A stretch of 64,000 bases of DNA, taken from Phyto melanocephala (lineage: Eukaryota; Arthropoda; Insecta; Diptera; Rhinophoridae). Position 1 is the stretch's first letter; each line of letters opens with the position of its first letter. This document shows positions 34,074-46,255 of this stretch, piece by piece. The notes under the pieces are model-generated. The model was not told where the DNA came from. It did no database searches and saw nothing but the letters and a program-made list of their open reading frames with translations. The stretch lies in contig OW799237.1 in the NCBI GenBank assembly GCA_941918925.1, positions 15,915,201 through 15,979,200 on the forward strand, in the 5' to 3' direction. A program made the position numbers and the translations under genes.

Positions 34074-36339
34074 TTTATTAGTTAATATTAATACAAAACG
34101 AATCAAATTTAAAAGCTACACTGATAAAGTTGGAGAAAACATCAAGGAAACGTCGGAATTATTTAATAATAAAAATATAAAGCCTATTCATTACATTGAA
34201 TGACCTTGAAAGCCTCATTAAGAAAATAGTAAAATAATGAGAGAACAAGGTCACCCAAAACCACTTTGCTACACCTATGTGTTAACAGTTTCTGTTTCAC
34301 AAAAAGCTCCATCTTTCATTATTAAATTATTTGAAGTTTTAATAATATTTCTTCCTTCTTGTTAAATATGTTTTATTATTGCAACTCATCACTTGACTAC
34401 GCCCCTGCCAAGGTGCAAACAACAATTTTGTTTAAAATTATTGTATCAATTCTACTTTTTTTTGTTTTTGTTGGCTGTTGTACTTTTTCATTCTTTCCTT
34501 TAAGTAACAATCTAACAAGAAGGTGATATAAGTGGTACGTAATGCTTAATGTTTTGTTGCTGCCGTATTGTTTCCTGAGCCAAATATGTATGACTTTTAC
34601 TTGATGTTGCCAACTGAAATTAAAAAAAAAACAAATCTAAAATACCTACGTAGTACTTGCATTAAAAAGCCAAGTAACCAACCAACCTGTGCTTATGGTG
34701 ATATAGCGGCAGCGCTAATAAGCAATTGCCAAATTGGGTTCGCGTGAGTAATCTCGCGCTTGATTCGTGCGATCAATGTTGTTAAGCAAAAAAAAAACTC
34801 AAATATAATATAAAACTAAGAATATTTCTTGCTAAATAACAAACGAAAAGAAACATTTAGGGCGGAGTTGTAGCAGCACCACACAACCAAACATCCATCC
34901 ACCATCATCACCGATGGGGGCACTTAAAACGTCGTCATCATTGTGTTTAAAAAGGAACAACACTCACAAGCACACTACAAGACAAGTAACGTATGAAGGT
35001 AGTATGAATAAGCTGACTTAACTGACTGACTAACTGTTTAGCTGGCTGGCTGGCTGGTTGTTTTATATGGAATGATAATCATGAGTTTGTACGAGTACTC
35101 TCATACCAAATGTAACAAAAGCAACAATTGATATTGTTTTCAACCACCACCATCAACTAACAGCAACAATGTTTAATGATTCCCTGATGGAACATGCTAC
35201 AACTGAATACTTTTGTTATTATTGTTGTTGCTGCATTTTTATTAATTTTTTTTTTTTGCAATAGAGTCACTCACTCATTCATTTAGGTGGTGTGTAACAT
35301 CATTTTGCCAATTTTAAACTTTATCATAATTTTTTTTTGCTGTTTTGCTCTTCAGTACATTTCATTTGTTGCTGCATTGCGACTGTTTCATTTTACCTAA
35401 GTAGACATTAACTGTTGAAACAACAACATGGGCAATGCAGCTCAGTAAGACCCGGCTACAGAAAAGTGGTAATTTCTGAGGTGTAATTTTAATTTTTTTT
35501 TTTACTTTGTTCCGTTTCTTTTTGTTCATATTTCAAAGTAAATTGAGGAACTGAACTGTATAGAAATGCTCACTGCTTCTAACCCGAGATCTTAGTCCGT
35601 ATGTTTATGCTTGAATGTATTTCATTTTTACCATATCACATCTAAACACTTCGGGTGTTATTTTTTTTTTTTTTGCAATATTGTTTATGTTATTGTTGTT
35701 ATTTGTAGTCAAGCATTTAAATTTGTTGTTAGCGTTTTCCGTACGAGTTAGTAATATAGTAACAATATGGCAATAAATGAGTGATTTAACCCCTGAAGTG
35801 CCAAAATGTAACAGTAATGAATTTGACTTTAAACTAAGTATGATTCATATAAATTTTGGTTACATTCAAAAAGGTTTTTTAAGAGACTTTTTATAAGAAA
35901 AAGGCTTCCTACTATAACCATACACTCGGATTGGTTATTAAGCTATACTTAAGTTATTATGTATTGAATCTATTTAAGAAATTATGCATTAAATTACCGA
36001 TGGGGTGCAAGCCGGCAGAAGACACACAGACTATACATTAGCGTACTAAGTGATTGCAATGTATGACTTGATACTTTGTAGGTAGCGTAAAGTTAATTTG
36101 AAACATCTTTAAAGGATCTAAAGACAGCGCTGCATTCAAATATGCGGTGTCAAGAGATCCCATTAACAATGGCTATTAAAAATACACAATCAAGTCTGCC
36201 GAATAATATAGATATTAAACATGAAGCAGTCTTTTTCATTATTAGTTTATTGGAAATGGATCAACGGTTTGTGAGAGATCTTTAATCAAAACAACAAAGA
36301 ATAGATATTACTTGTCAAAAAATCCGAACAAAATATTGG
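34074..36339. other. Gene-free stretch with CA/TG-rich patches
   Basis: No coding pattern. A less AT-rich patch lies at about 34380-35080 (for example GATATAGCGGCAGCGCTAAT and GTGAGTAATCTCGCGCTTG). It also has a short (GCTG)n at about 35041-35056. Such patches can be regulatory DNA, but I have no direct evidence. Confidence 0.4.
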
Positions 36340-36780
36340 ATAGACAATCAGTTTCCAAGACTTTAATGATCAATAAAGTTAAATCTAGGATTGTCGTGCA
36401 ATGTAGGAGTAAGATAAACTCGCACGCAAGTTGTAAACGTCTAAAGACAATATGGATAGCAGGCTATTCGATATTAAAAGAAACAGGAAAGCTTAGAAAG
36501 TATCCGAAATTTAATCAGCTTTAAATCTCATCACCTTTAAAATTCCTTAACGCTTCAGAGGTTCAAAAATGAATTTAAAGTTTGGGCAATGGAACAGGAT
36601 ATCAAAAAAGGGCAAAATAGCAGTGTCGGTTAGGTAACGAACATACTGTAGAGTGACCGAAAACTAGAGAAATTGTAAGAGCTTCTAAAACTAAATACAC
36701 TAACACTTAAAAGAATAACTACGCTATGCCAAACTTGAAATATCCAAGAAATTCAAATTGGAAATTCCTAATCAATTACA
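36340..36780 (+). pseudogene. Non-LTR retrotransposon RNase H fragment
   Basis: The frame reads DRQSVSKTLMINKVKSRIVV, QCRSKINSHASCKRLK and TIWIAGYSILKETGKL. It aligns by pattern with D-S-Q-x-x-x-K-x-L ... C ... L ... W-I-x-G-H-S-x-x-x-G-N-E, the RNase H domain of I/Jockey-type elements. H and G-N-E of the motif are lost. Further downstream, SDRKLEKL and ELLKLNTLTLKRITTL recall the segment that follows RNase H in these elements. It is heavily decayed, with several stops after 36524. Confidence 0.65.
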
Positions 36781-37455
36781 TTGAAGGAACCAGATTCTTG
36801 ATCTAGTCAACATTTAGCTGAGCTTTAAAATATTTTAATCAAATATTTTGCTACATCTTTGGGCACCTGCTTCAAAGAAAATATTTTATTATAAAAAAAG
36901 TTTTTTTTTATTTTCTCCCAATGTTTTTAGGAGGCTGAATCCAAATCCGCATTTGGTTTTTTTATCAGCTTGGCTTTTCGCGATATACCGTTGTGCCCAA
37001 AAAAAGGCACTTCCACTACACTTATTTGTATAACTTGATAACGGTTTATCCTCTTCATTTAATAAATAAAGCCAAAACTCGTCAACAATATTATCTTTAA
37101 GTCGTGCTTACATTGGTTTTAAATTTACCCAGTATATTCAGAGACATCGGGGAATTTGTGGCAGAGAAGGGGGAGGGTTTTTAAACAAAAATTCAATATT
37201 TCTGATTTTTAAAAACCTCTTAAAAATATAAAATGCCGTTTTTATGGGAGCGTCTAGGGCAATATATTCCGAAAAATGCGAGGCACATTTCGTTCAAATC
37301 GATTTACAACTTTTAATTTTATCTTATTTGCTTGAAGATGCTACTCTGCAACGGCACAGATTTATGTATAGCTACGTTGCTAATGTATATTTAGCTAATG
37401 TATATTTAGCGATTTGTAACATTAAATTTTGCTGTAGTAGCGTTTTTTCATTCAT
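36781..37455. other. Gene-free spacer
   Basis: AT-rich, no domain recognised. A short direct repeat GCTAATGTATATTTA occurs at about 37378 and 37394. Confidence 0.45.
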
Positions 37456-37459
37456 TTAA

Positions 37460-38771
37460 CCCTGCTGGCAGGTAAAAAAAACTTACAAATCTTAGGTATA
37501 GGACCATTTTGGTCCATACCATTTGTTTTATATAATAAATGCACATAAACGCGCTTTTTGACTATTTATAATAATCTGCAAACAAATAGAGTTTAGTTTT
37601 ATTTAAAATTTTAGTTTAGTTTCAAAAATAACTTTGATCACTGGATGACATACTGTAATAATAATTTTATTTATAAGCCTGTTTTAACATTCTGATATAT
37701 TTTTGTGATTCCCCCAAATTCTATTGCTTTGCCATGATGACGATTTGCCGCTTCATAATGAGTTTACATTATTTCTATGTTTTTCTAATTGATCTCGCCA
37801 TATAACTAGTACATATTAGTTTTATTTTAGTTGGTGTTCAGTGTTTGATATGTTTGCTTTGATAAAAAAAATGGAAAATCTGCGATATTTAGGATAAAAA
37901 TTTTAGATGTGAAAGCACTCTGACAAATTATTCTGAGTCAGAAAACAGAAGTCAATGATATAGATTTACTGTATATTGCTAAAAATAAAATACAATGGAG
38001 CGCATCTTCTTTAGACCGCCGTGTTGGAACTTTAGCTGAGAATGTCATTTCCATACAACCAGGGTCAACTCGATTTGCCGTGTCCAAATGCCACAATATT
38101 TTTTGTTATTTTTCCGCCAGTATTAGAAAAAATAATAGTTGAAAAGACAAACAAGTATGGATGAATACATTTATATTACTTTCAGAAATCGATGTTTCGT
38201 TGGCATCAAATGATCTAAATCGTAGGAGACCAGAATTTTACGCCAGCTGAATTTATCCTTGGCTCAAGAACACATGATAAAACGATCCCACTTACCTAAA
38301 AACAAATCATCCGCAGAGCTTCTGACTGAAATTAGAACATCAACTTCTAATTGTGTAGCATCTATGTGTAACAAAAATCTCATCTACGATAAAACGTGGT
38401 ATCTGCGGCTGCTGTAGATCCAAATGTGATAATAAGTGAATTATGTGCAGTAAATTTATTTGCAAACTACAACGAAAAATTATTTTCTCATCCTGTACTG
38501 AGAATTTTAAACGATTTATCCACCATTTCTGCAAATTTTTTGATAAGAATAAAACAATAAATATTGGTGGACCAAAATGGTCCCAAACCTAAGATTCGTA
38601 ACTTTTTATTTTTTTCATTTTTTATTTACCATAGATAATTGAAAATTTGTTAGAAACAATACAATAAAAAAATACCACGTGAGCTAAAGTTTTATGTTGA
38701 TATCTTGAATGGTTGCGAAGTTAAAGCAAAAAAAAAAAATTGACCAAAATGGTCCAAACCTACCAGCAGGG
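37460..38771 (+). mobile_element. piggyBac-like element, internally deleted
   Basis: It is flanked by TTAA on both sides (37456-37459 and 38772-38775), the target duplication of piggyBac elements. The terminal repeats are CCCTGCTGGCAGGT and, inverted, CCCTGCTGGTAGGT. A palindrome GGACCATTTTGGTCC occurs just inside the left end (about 37501) and, in inverse form, at about 38572 and 38743. The inner right copy with CCAAACCTAAGATTCGTAA is an inverted repeat of the left subterminal region. Between them lies a decayed transposase in plus orientation. The element is 1.3 kb, against more than 2 kb for active members. Confidence 0.88.
37963..38545 (+). pseudogene. piggyBac-type transposase relic
   Basis: From 37963 the frame reads DLLYIAKNKIQWSASSLDRR and VGTLAENVISIQPGSTRFAV, the segment before the catalytic domain in piggyBac proteins (compare K-D-x-x-x-W ... 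N-I-I-x-x-x-P-G-x-T-R). Near 38275 another frame gives QEHMIKRSHLPKNKSSAELL, resembling the end of the catalytic region. At 38395-38510 RGICGCCRSKCDNK, a stop and IMCSKFICKL follow, the C-terminal cysteine-rich finger. The central part with the catalytic aspartates is mostly missing. Several stops make it non-functional. Confidence 0.78.
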
Positions 38772-38775
38772 TTAA

Positions 38776-40669
38776 AAATGAGATATCTTCACTTAATTGT
38801 GAATAAAACCGAAACGCATTCATCGATTTTTGAGACCGATGTCTTATTGTGTTTGTAAGTTATGTGGCTTTATGCAAAAGTAATAAAACTTCACAATTTT
38901 TTCCATTTTGGAGTGTCCATGATTTTTTTGAAAATAAAAAAATTTAAATTTGATTTAAAATTTTTTTTTTACTTCACAACCACTACTCAGTCATTTTGTT
39001 AGAGACTTTTAAAAGTTTGATTGTTTTTCAAAAGGCACCTTTTACATCTTTAAAAAAAGAACAATTTTGAAAATCGCTTAATGAGGAGTAAAATTATTAT
39101 TATTCATACTTAAACTTTTAATTTTTGGAAAAAAGTAAGAAATACGATTTGTACCTGTAGCTTAAAAATGCGAGCAAATGAAGAAAAACAGAGATTAGAT
39201 TTGAAATCGGCAACCTCAAATTAGTAAAGGATTGCATTAAAGTTCCCGTCAACACAAGAAAGTTAAATTTTATTCCCTTGTGTTAAAAGCTAAACTTTTA
39301 ATGCCTTTTCATACTAAAACAATTTTTGCTAATTCCGGCTATAGAATTATGCTTATACTTTAATTAGTATGTAATGTATCCAAAAAGGGTTAATATTTTT
39401 GCCAACTATCAAGATATATGCTTATAAAAGAAATACAAAAATATCTTCTTTATTCCTGTATGTTGTTTCCAGATTCCCTTTAACACTTTGTGGCATGCAA
39501 TTTGTTGAAATTAACTTTAATTGCAATTTGGGGTGTTGCAAACATTACTTAAGACATTCATGTAACAACACACAGGCATACTTTTGTACAACTGTATGCG
39601 ATATTTTTTATTTTCCTCACTTTACCTTCATTTTCTTGCCGTCTTAAACCATTTTTATTTGTACTCTTTTTTTTCATCATCTCCCATATAACGTTTGACT
39701 ATCAAAAGCAGCAGAAAAAGATAAACTAAAAGAAAAAAACTTCAAGGCTGATATTTAAGATATATTTTTAACTCTGTTATTGGCAACTGACAACATGATG
39801 ACATATCATTTGGTTCGTATTATGTAGAAGTTGTTGGTACATAAATGCGAAGGCAAAATAAAGAAAAAGAACACAATTGTTGCAGTTATATTCATTTCGA
39901 AATTTCTTATATTTTTGTTGTTTTTCAAAGGTTTTTTCTTACACACTTTATTACGACTTCGCGGTCTGCTGTTCTTTTTTTTTAAGAGCTTTAGATGATA
40001 TATAATAATGGGAATTCTTTTTTTCAAGCTCTCTTTCTTTGTCGTTTTTGTAAGTGTTCAAATTGACAAAGGAAGTGTTTTAAGTTGTACCTTCTTTTTG
40101 GGGGGAAACGTATAATTTTACATCGACAGGTTAAAATTTTTTGTTACTCCTAAAGAAAAACATTTGGTATACAACCAACTATAACATATACACACTTATA
40201 CTGTCGCATGTAGAAGCTTGACTAGGGCTTAATTTCATATGAATATAAATCAAATTTGTGTTAAAACATAAGGAAATTATAGTAATTTGAAAATGGGGCG
40301 TCTTTGTCTTTTTTTGGGAAATGCAGTAGAAAAAGTTCATTGGCTTGAAGTGGACTTTAGATTACTGCTAGTGAATATATGTCAAATAGATTTAAATTTA
40401 ATTTCGAATAACTGCTTCAATTACAAAATAAAATATGGTTGAATGTTAGAATATGATTAAGGCTTCCAAAAATAACAGCTTTACAGCTGCAAGGCTTTAA
40501 ATTTATTGTCAAATCGATTGCATTTTACAAACTGTACGAGAATGGTCCAACTAGTAACTTGTACTCCTGTTCTTTAAGAGCAAATTCCTAATACACTGGC
40601 TTTTTTTTCCAAGTAAAAATCCAGATAAAATGTAAATCTATGGCAGCAACTTAAAGTCCTGTCATTTCC
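38776..40669. other. Gene-free AT-rich stretch
   Basis: No gene or repeat boundary seen. Open frames here are low in complexity. Confidence 0.5.
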
Positions 40670-41010
40670 TGTTTAGATTCCGAACTTAAAGTTGCTTTTA
40701 AAAGATCTTTAGTGGATATACTTAAGGCAGCCAAGCAGGTGAAACAAGTCTGGCAAAATTAGGCGGATTTGTGCAATAGAGACCAGTAAAGTTACTGAGA
40801 TTAACTTTGACCACTCTAACCTGGTTAATTTAGTTGGTGAAAGAACATGCAAACTTTCAATGTCATTTAGCCAAGGCAAGAATCAAATTTTGTTAAATAC
40901 CACTACCTGGCACCGGCAGCCACACACTAATGATGTGTAGTACGAGAGAGCTTAGACTGAAACAAATGCTAGCAATTAAGAAGAACTCTGTGATGTTAAA
41001 TTCTTTGGTT
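40670..41010 (+). pseudogene. Non-LTR retrotransposon fragment
   Basis: DSELKVAFKRSLVDI near 40676 fits the start of an RNase H motif. VRELRLKQMLAIKKNSVM near 40942-41000 matches the very C-terminus LSLREMLAITKDCAM of the element at 10789-11427. The segment between is frame-shifted and decayed. Probably the same family as 10789-11427. Confidence 0.5.
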
Positions 41011-41089
41011 TCGTTTTTTACACCTCGAGCTTGACACAATTCCATAAAAAGTATGACTTAGTCTGGCTAGACAACGTAAGTGGTTTTTG

Positions 41090-41800
41090 CTGTTAACGAA
41101 TATTAATTTGTATGATAATTTTTATTGTGGCTTTACCATAACCGGTTTTACTATGTGTGCGGTTGCTTTGTCTTGCCAGAACTTGAAAATTTTCGATGGA
41201 GCTCTACCATAACCGGCTTTAATATGTGTGTAGTTTCTTCATCTTGTTGTAACCGAATGCTTTTGAAACGGATATGTCTTCAGTGCAGTTCCTAATCCTA
41301 AAGTATAGTTCAGTTATGTTAAATTACCTTGGAAGTCCAGCGGAAAGTAAAGTTTGTAGATATTAATTTAATTGGGAATTTTCATTAGCTATCCATTCAA
41401 TTGCTCCATCTTGCTGAAGCCAAATACCTTTGAAACTAGTATATCTTCGGCACATAGTTTTTGGTTAAAAAAAAACTTTTTCAACATTTTTTAATAACGT
41501 TCCCTATTGACAATCACTGTTACAGCGTTTTACGTTACGATGCACCTTGATGAAACTTAGTATTACGCTGTGACTCGTTTTGAACACAATTCTATTCAAT
41601 ATAGTATTTCTCGATAAGATTTTGCTTGCTTAAATTGTCATTAAGATCAGAATATGGCTCATCAGACATAAGCAAGCAATTTATATTCTTCAGCAATTTC
41701 AGTAATTTGTTTGGACAATTCCAGCCGAACAGGAAAGTCAAGAGCTCGTTTTTTGGACTTTGTAAGGGAGCAAGTTTAAGTATTCAGGAACTTTTCATTG
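41090..41800 (-). pseudogene. Scrambled mariner transposase relic
   Basis: On the minus strand, KKRALDFPVRLELSKQITEI and AEEYKLLAYV, then MSDEPYSDLNDNLSKQN, match the region around the first catalytic aspartate (S-D-E-x-H-F-x-L-N-G-x-V-N-K-Q-N). Beyond it the second catalytic block appears three times: IWLQQDGAIEWIAN near 41405-41440, LQQDEETTHILKPVMVEL near 41200-41250, and WQDKATAHIVKPVMVKP near 41130-41180. The last two are tandem copies 71 bp apart at the DNA level (TACCATAACCGG at 41134 and 41205), and flanking sequence is duplicated too (CATCTTGTTG.. at about 41240 and CATCTTGCTG.. at about 41408). The N-terminal part is absent. Confidence 0.65.
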
Positions 41801-43350
41801 CAATTGTGTACTGAACCCAAGCATATGGATCTTGATCATGCGGTATTCGCGTGGTGCTTCCCGATTCGGAAAACATGTCTTTCAGCCTCATGATCCATTA
41901 TCCATCCATTTTCTTTAGGGGAGTGCCGCCAGGCTATCACCTTAATTCAATTTAGTTGGAAATAAGGGACTACTAAGCATTGTACCACTGTACTCTTCGA
42001 ATCCTCTTTTTGGTATCCCAAACATTTATTTTAATATTATTATTAATTGACAAAATAACCCTAGTACTCACACAGAAAAAATTTATAATCTTTCGTTTCT
42101 GTAGCACAATTCCTACGCTAAGCTGTATATTTATTCCATTTACAAAATGAATATGGTTTAAATAACTTTTACTATGAAAAATAAAAAATCTGTCGTTAAT
42201 TAGCCCGTAAAAGTCCTTTTTGTATGTCATATATTGTCATGCATTTAATTTTAATTACTTTAATACCATGTATTTAACAGAATGTCGTAATATTTTTTCC
42301 AGGATTTCTTTTTTTCTCATTCCACACAGCACGCTTTTTATATGTCATTTAATTATATGTTTGTATGTATGTTAACATTTATATTGTACTTTATTCTCAA
42401 TGTAATTTTCAATATAAATACATATGGACTTATACAAATTTATATGAATAATTAAATGGATTTATTTTAAGTTGTTAATAAATTTCTTGGAATATACACG
42501 CTTGGGCATTGTTATAAATATTGAAAGAAAAAAAGAATCACGTGGCTTTAAAGGAAATCTGATAGTTTTTTAAATAATCTACAACTAAAAGCTTTAAAGG
42601 CAAATAGATTTCTTATAAATAGTTAAGCCCCACCACATCATGTTACATATAAGGATGTAGTTAAAGACACACCTCTTTTGGCAAAACAAAAATAAATAAA
42701 TAAAATGTCCTCCATTTGATGACATTTTTTTTTTTTTCTATAAAAAAACAAAGGACATTTTTCTACGCCTATTTCGGTTTTTATATTTTTTTTTTTGGGA
42801 TTATATTTAAAATTATTTTTATTTAAGGGTTTCCTACAATAGTCGTATTGAATTTCATTTTATATGTAATTTTAAATATGCATACAGACTTGTTTAATTG
42901 TTTAAATTTTTGTCGTTTCTAAAAAGGTATGAAATTAAAATTGAATACATTTATAGATTTTTTTGTTTTTTTTTTAATTCCTGTTTACTCGAATGGAACA
43001 AAAGTTTAGAATAATAGAATAATCACGAAAAAACCCATTGAACAACAGAAAATTTGCTAATTTCATTAATGAAAATGGTAATGAATTGCCTGAAATTACC
43101 AATTTTCACAGCATTTTTGTAAACAGGACCAAACAATAGTGGATATCGCAAAAAAGCTGTTTTGTTTTTATAAGTGTCTAAGAGCTCGATTTAAAGCTTA
43201 ACGTTAAATTATGAAACTTTTGATCCATGTGTCTTAAGAAACTGGTTCTCACGGTGCCCGGTTTTCATATAACAGACTTTTGCAAAGATAGCCAATGAGC
43301 AAATAAACTTTATTAGGGAGATAACTTAAGGTTGAAGTTGCCGCTATATA
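41801..43350. other. Gene-free AT-rich stretch
   Basis: No coding pattern recognised. It contains long T and A runs, notably at 42725-42740 and 42790-42800. Confidence 0.45.
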
Positions 43351-44266
43351 GAGCGTGATTTTTTAAGAGCTATAGGAAAGTTAAAAAAAAAAACACAAAA
43401 AATTCAGAAAAATTCCTGAAATCTTTATTTGAATCGAAAGTACGGTCCATATAATTTAATGTTTGAAGATTTTTTCATGCAAATGTTGACCGTGACTGCG
43501 CCTCAAATGATCGAACAATCCAATTTCCAACATTCGGCTGGTATCATATGAATAAATGCTTTAATATTGTCTTCCAGTGCGTCAATTGAAGCGGGCATGT
43601 GTGTATAGACATGAGCTTTAACACAGCCTAACAAAAAATAGTCTAAAGGCGTTAAATCGCACGATCTAGGCGGTCAATTGACCGGTCCAGAACATGAAAT
43701 AAAATGTTCACCGAACTCGCCTCCCAATAAGTCCATTGTTAGGGGTGCTGTGTGGCATGTGGCACCGTCTTGATGAAGCCACATGTCATGCAAGTCAAAC
43801 TCTTGCATTTTGGACAAAAAAAAGTTGGATAGCATCTCACGGTAGCGCTCACCATTCACAGTTACGTTACGATTCGCATCATCTTTGAAGAAGTACGGTC
43901 CAATGATACCACCAGCCCATAAACCGCACCAAACTTTGTCTGGATGCATTGGTAGCTCTTGCAATGCTTCTGGCTGATCTTCACTCCAAAATCGACAATT
44001 CTGCTTATTAACGTACCCATTTAACCAAAAATGAGCTTCGTCGCTGAACACAATTTTTCAGTAAGAAGCGCGCGATGAACTTTCTTAACAGAGCACGCAT
44101 TTTAATAATAAAATTCAATCATTTGCAAGCGTTGTTCGTTTGTAAGACGATTCATGGTTAAATTATAGACCAAACTGAAGATGTTTGACAGTGAAACAAA
44201 ACACGAAACGTGCGTCAGCTGTGTAAACCAGTGTTGCCAAAAAGATAATAGTTAAAAATTACTCTT
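43351..44266 (-). mobile_element. mariner element, internally deleted
   Basis: The ends are GAGCGTGATTTTTTAAGAGC (43351-43370) and, inverted, AAGAGTAATTTTTAAC (44266 back to 44251), imperfect terminal repeats. TA dinucleotides lie directly outside at 43349-43350 and 44267-44268, the expected mariner target duplication. Total length is 916 bp, compared with about 1.3 kb for complete relatives. The transposase inside is on the minus strand. Confidence 0.85.
43456..44155 (-). pseudogene. mariner transposase, deleted and frameshifted
   Basis: ATG at 44155 opens MNRLTNEQRLQMIEFYY, a stop, then SVKKVHRALL. About 100 or more residues of the DNA-binding half are then missing, and the frame continues as VFSDEAHFWLNGYVNKQNCR, WCGLWAGGIIGPYFF, NVTVNGERYREMLSNFFL and MWLHQDGATCHTA. 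A TGA replaces the W in the following V-N-W-P-P-R-S-C-D-L-T-P-L-D-Y-F-L motif. IDALEDNIKAFI follows, then after a frame change HLRRSHGQHLHEKIFKH and TAA at 43456. All three catalytic aspartates (S-D-E, Q-D-G and L-D-Y) are still readable, so it is a dead but well-preserved mariner. Confidence 0.9.
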
Positions 44267-45639
44267 TAGTAGAGTATCACATGAATGTTAGATCTTGCAG
44301 CGCGCTAGCTTTTGCGCTCAGTTAATTTTGCCCTTTTTCGAAAAGTAGCTTATGCAAGATTAATGCTTTCAAGTGATTAAATTTCTTTTTAAAAATCATC
44401 CATTTACTGTCGATGTAATCGTCTATTTGAACGACTGAAAACTAACCACAAATCGCTTTCGAAACAAGTACATACACTGTAAATGTTTTTCAAGGAATAA
44501 GGAGCCAATTTGTTCCCTTAATCCAGTCTTCATCACAAAGAGAGGCAGTTTAAAAATATGTGCATAGCAATGCGTGCACTCTGAATAATTTCTTTATAAA
44601 AATTTTTGTATTAAAAGAAAACTGTTTATATGTGTAAAAATATGATCACAAGTAGGAGTATATTTATTAAATTAAATCAAATTTTTTCCATTTTTCTCTT
44701 GACAATATAACATACACACACAATATTAATTCAAAAATATTCAAAGTGTAGTAAAAATATTTAAAAAAGAAAAATTGCAAAAAGTCCTCGGCCTTCGAGG
44801 ACATAGCATGAAGGACTATGATTTGATAAAACATATCCCTCACCAGTCTCGCATAAACTTTGACGCAAAGAGGTGGGGTTGTTTATTGTTGTATGAATTA
44901 CTATGTAAAATGTATGTTAAAGATCAAGTGTAAAACTCACCTATATAATTGCAAAAACAATAACTTTTATTGCCGACCCTTATTGTAAGTGATAATATAC
45001 GTTGTATCGATGTAGCAATTACTACTAAAAAAAATATTTTGAGCAGCAGCCAAAAAATTTGAGTTTCCATCTCGCGAAGAAGAATCTTTATAAGATCCAG
45101 AAAGAGCAGGAACTAAAACCAAATAAGATGTGGTTGCTTCATAGTTTTTGTCAATAAGCTGAAGGGAATCTGAAATCAACTCGATGTTTCATCTGAATAT
45201 TCTGCTGATTCACTGATGAGGTTCATGTTTGGCCTAATATGCATATTAGTAAGCAAACCTGCTGCTTTTGTTGTGAAGAAAATTCACAAGAGAATCTGCA
45301 CTCACAAATACTGTTTTGTCCTTTGTTGCCTACTAGAATCTTTAACCTCTTGTTCTTTGAATATAAGAACTGCGACAACGTTAACAGCATATGGTGCAGG
45401 ATTAATGTGAATTACTTTTGATCCAATTAGTTGAAATTTGTACTGAAAACATAGTTTCATGACGTCGTCTCATATGAAGCAATCGATTTACTTAACTAAA
45501 CATTTTTCAAAATGGTTTTCTTCATGTGACATCGATGACTAAAGAGTCTTTTTTTTCAAAACTTAACTCATTTATTGGATCTTTCTATATTTGAAAACGA
45601 CTATAAGTATTTAGATCTTAAATAAAATATTCTTTTTGT
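44267..45639. other. Unassigned stretch with weak coding-like frames
   Basis: Contains a hairpin GTCCTCGGCCTTCGAGGAC at about 44787-44805. A minus-strand frame at 44967-45179 reads LVLVPALSGSYKDSSSRDGN and SNFLAAAQNIF; a second frame upstream on the same strand reads LISESAEYSDETSS. The composition is more protein-like than usual here but I recognise no family. It may be one more transposon remnant. Confidence 0.3.
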
Positions 45640-46255
45640 CTATTGACGTTCCGCTAGGGCCAATGTATAGATCCACTTGAGGCAAGTATGTCCTTTATAA
45701 TACAATAGATCCTGTGCGAGAGGATTTGGATGAATTTCTAGTTTTCGTACATATTTAAAGCAGAAGGGGTTTATTCTTCGCAAATAAATGGAATAATTAA
45801 GTCTATGCGAATATTCGCGTTACAAATATACCACGGATTTCCAGTAACAAGTCGCAATATTTTGTTTTATCGTTTTTGTAATTTTTCTATATTAAAGACA
45901 GAAGCTGTTCCACAAAGTTGGGTACTTTAGGTCCATATTTGCTTAATCAGAGTTTAGTAAAGTAGAACCTTGTAGTTTAGGCTGAGAACAGAATGCGAAC
46001 AAAGAGCCCACTGAAGTTGTAATGTTTTAAGTCTGAGTTGTATGGACTTGGATCTAATATGTTAAGACCAGGTAAGGCGCCGATCAAGGTGCATACAAAG
46101 ATATTTCATATGATATTGCTTCTTGATAAAATTATTATTTATCTCCAGATTTAAACAATTTCTCTTTCTCAAGGTGAAAGTGGCATGTGCGCACTTTGTT
46201 GGGTTTACTTTTATTTTCCGTTGGTCGATAACTTAGAAAGTGTAAAAGTTTTAAA
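45640..46255 (-). pseudogene. Jockey-clade non-LTR reverse-transcriptase tail
   Basis: The minus-strand reading, with a few frame changes and stops, gives KWRIKVNPTKCAHATFTLRK, KYLCMHLDRRLTW, IQLRLKTLQLQWAL, SLNYKVLLY, LIKQIWTYSTQLCGTA, then NKILRLVTGNPWYICNANIR and HPNPLAQDLL. This is the order of the thumb and C-terminal region of Jockey-type ORF2 (K-W-x-I-x-x-N-x-x-K ... Y-L-G-x-x-L-D-x-x-L-T-W ... W-x-Y-G-x-Q-L-W-G-x-A ... N-A-P-W-Y ... H-x-N-x-L-A). It has lost the catalytic F-A-D-D part, which lay upstream. At the DNA level it is AT-drifted. Confidence 0.85.
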
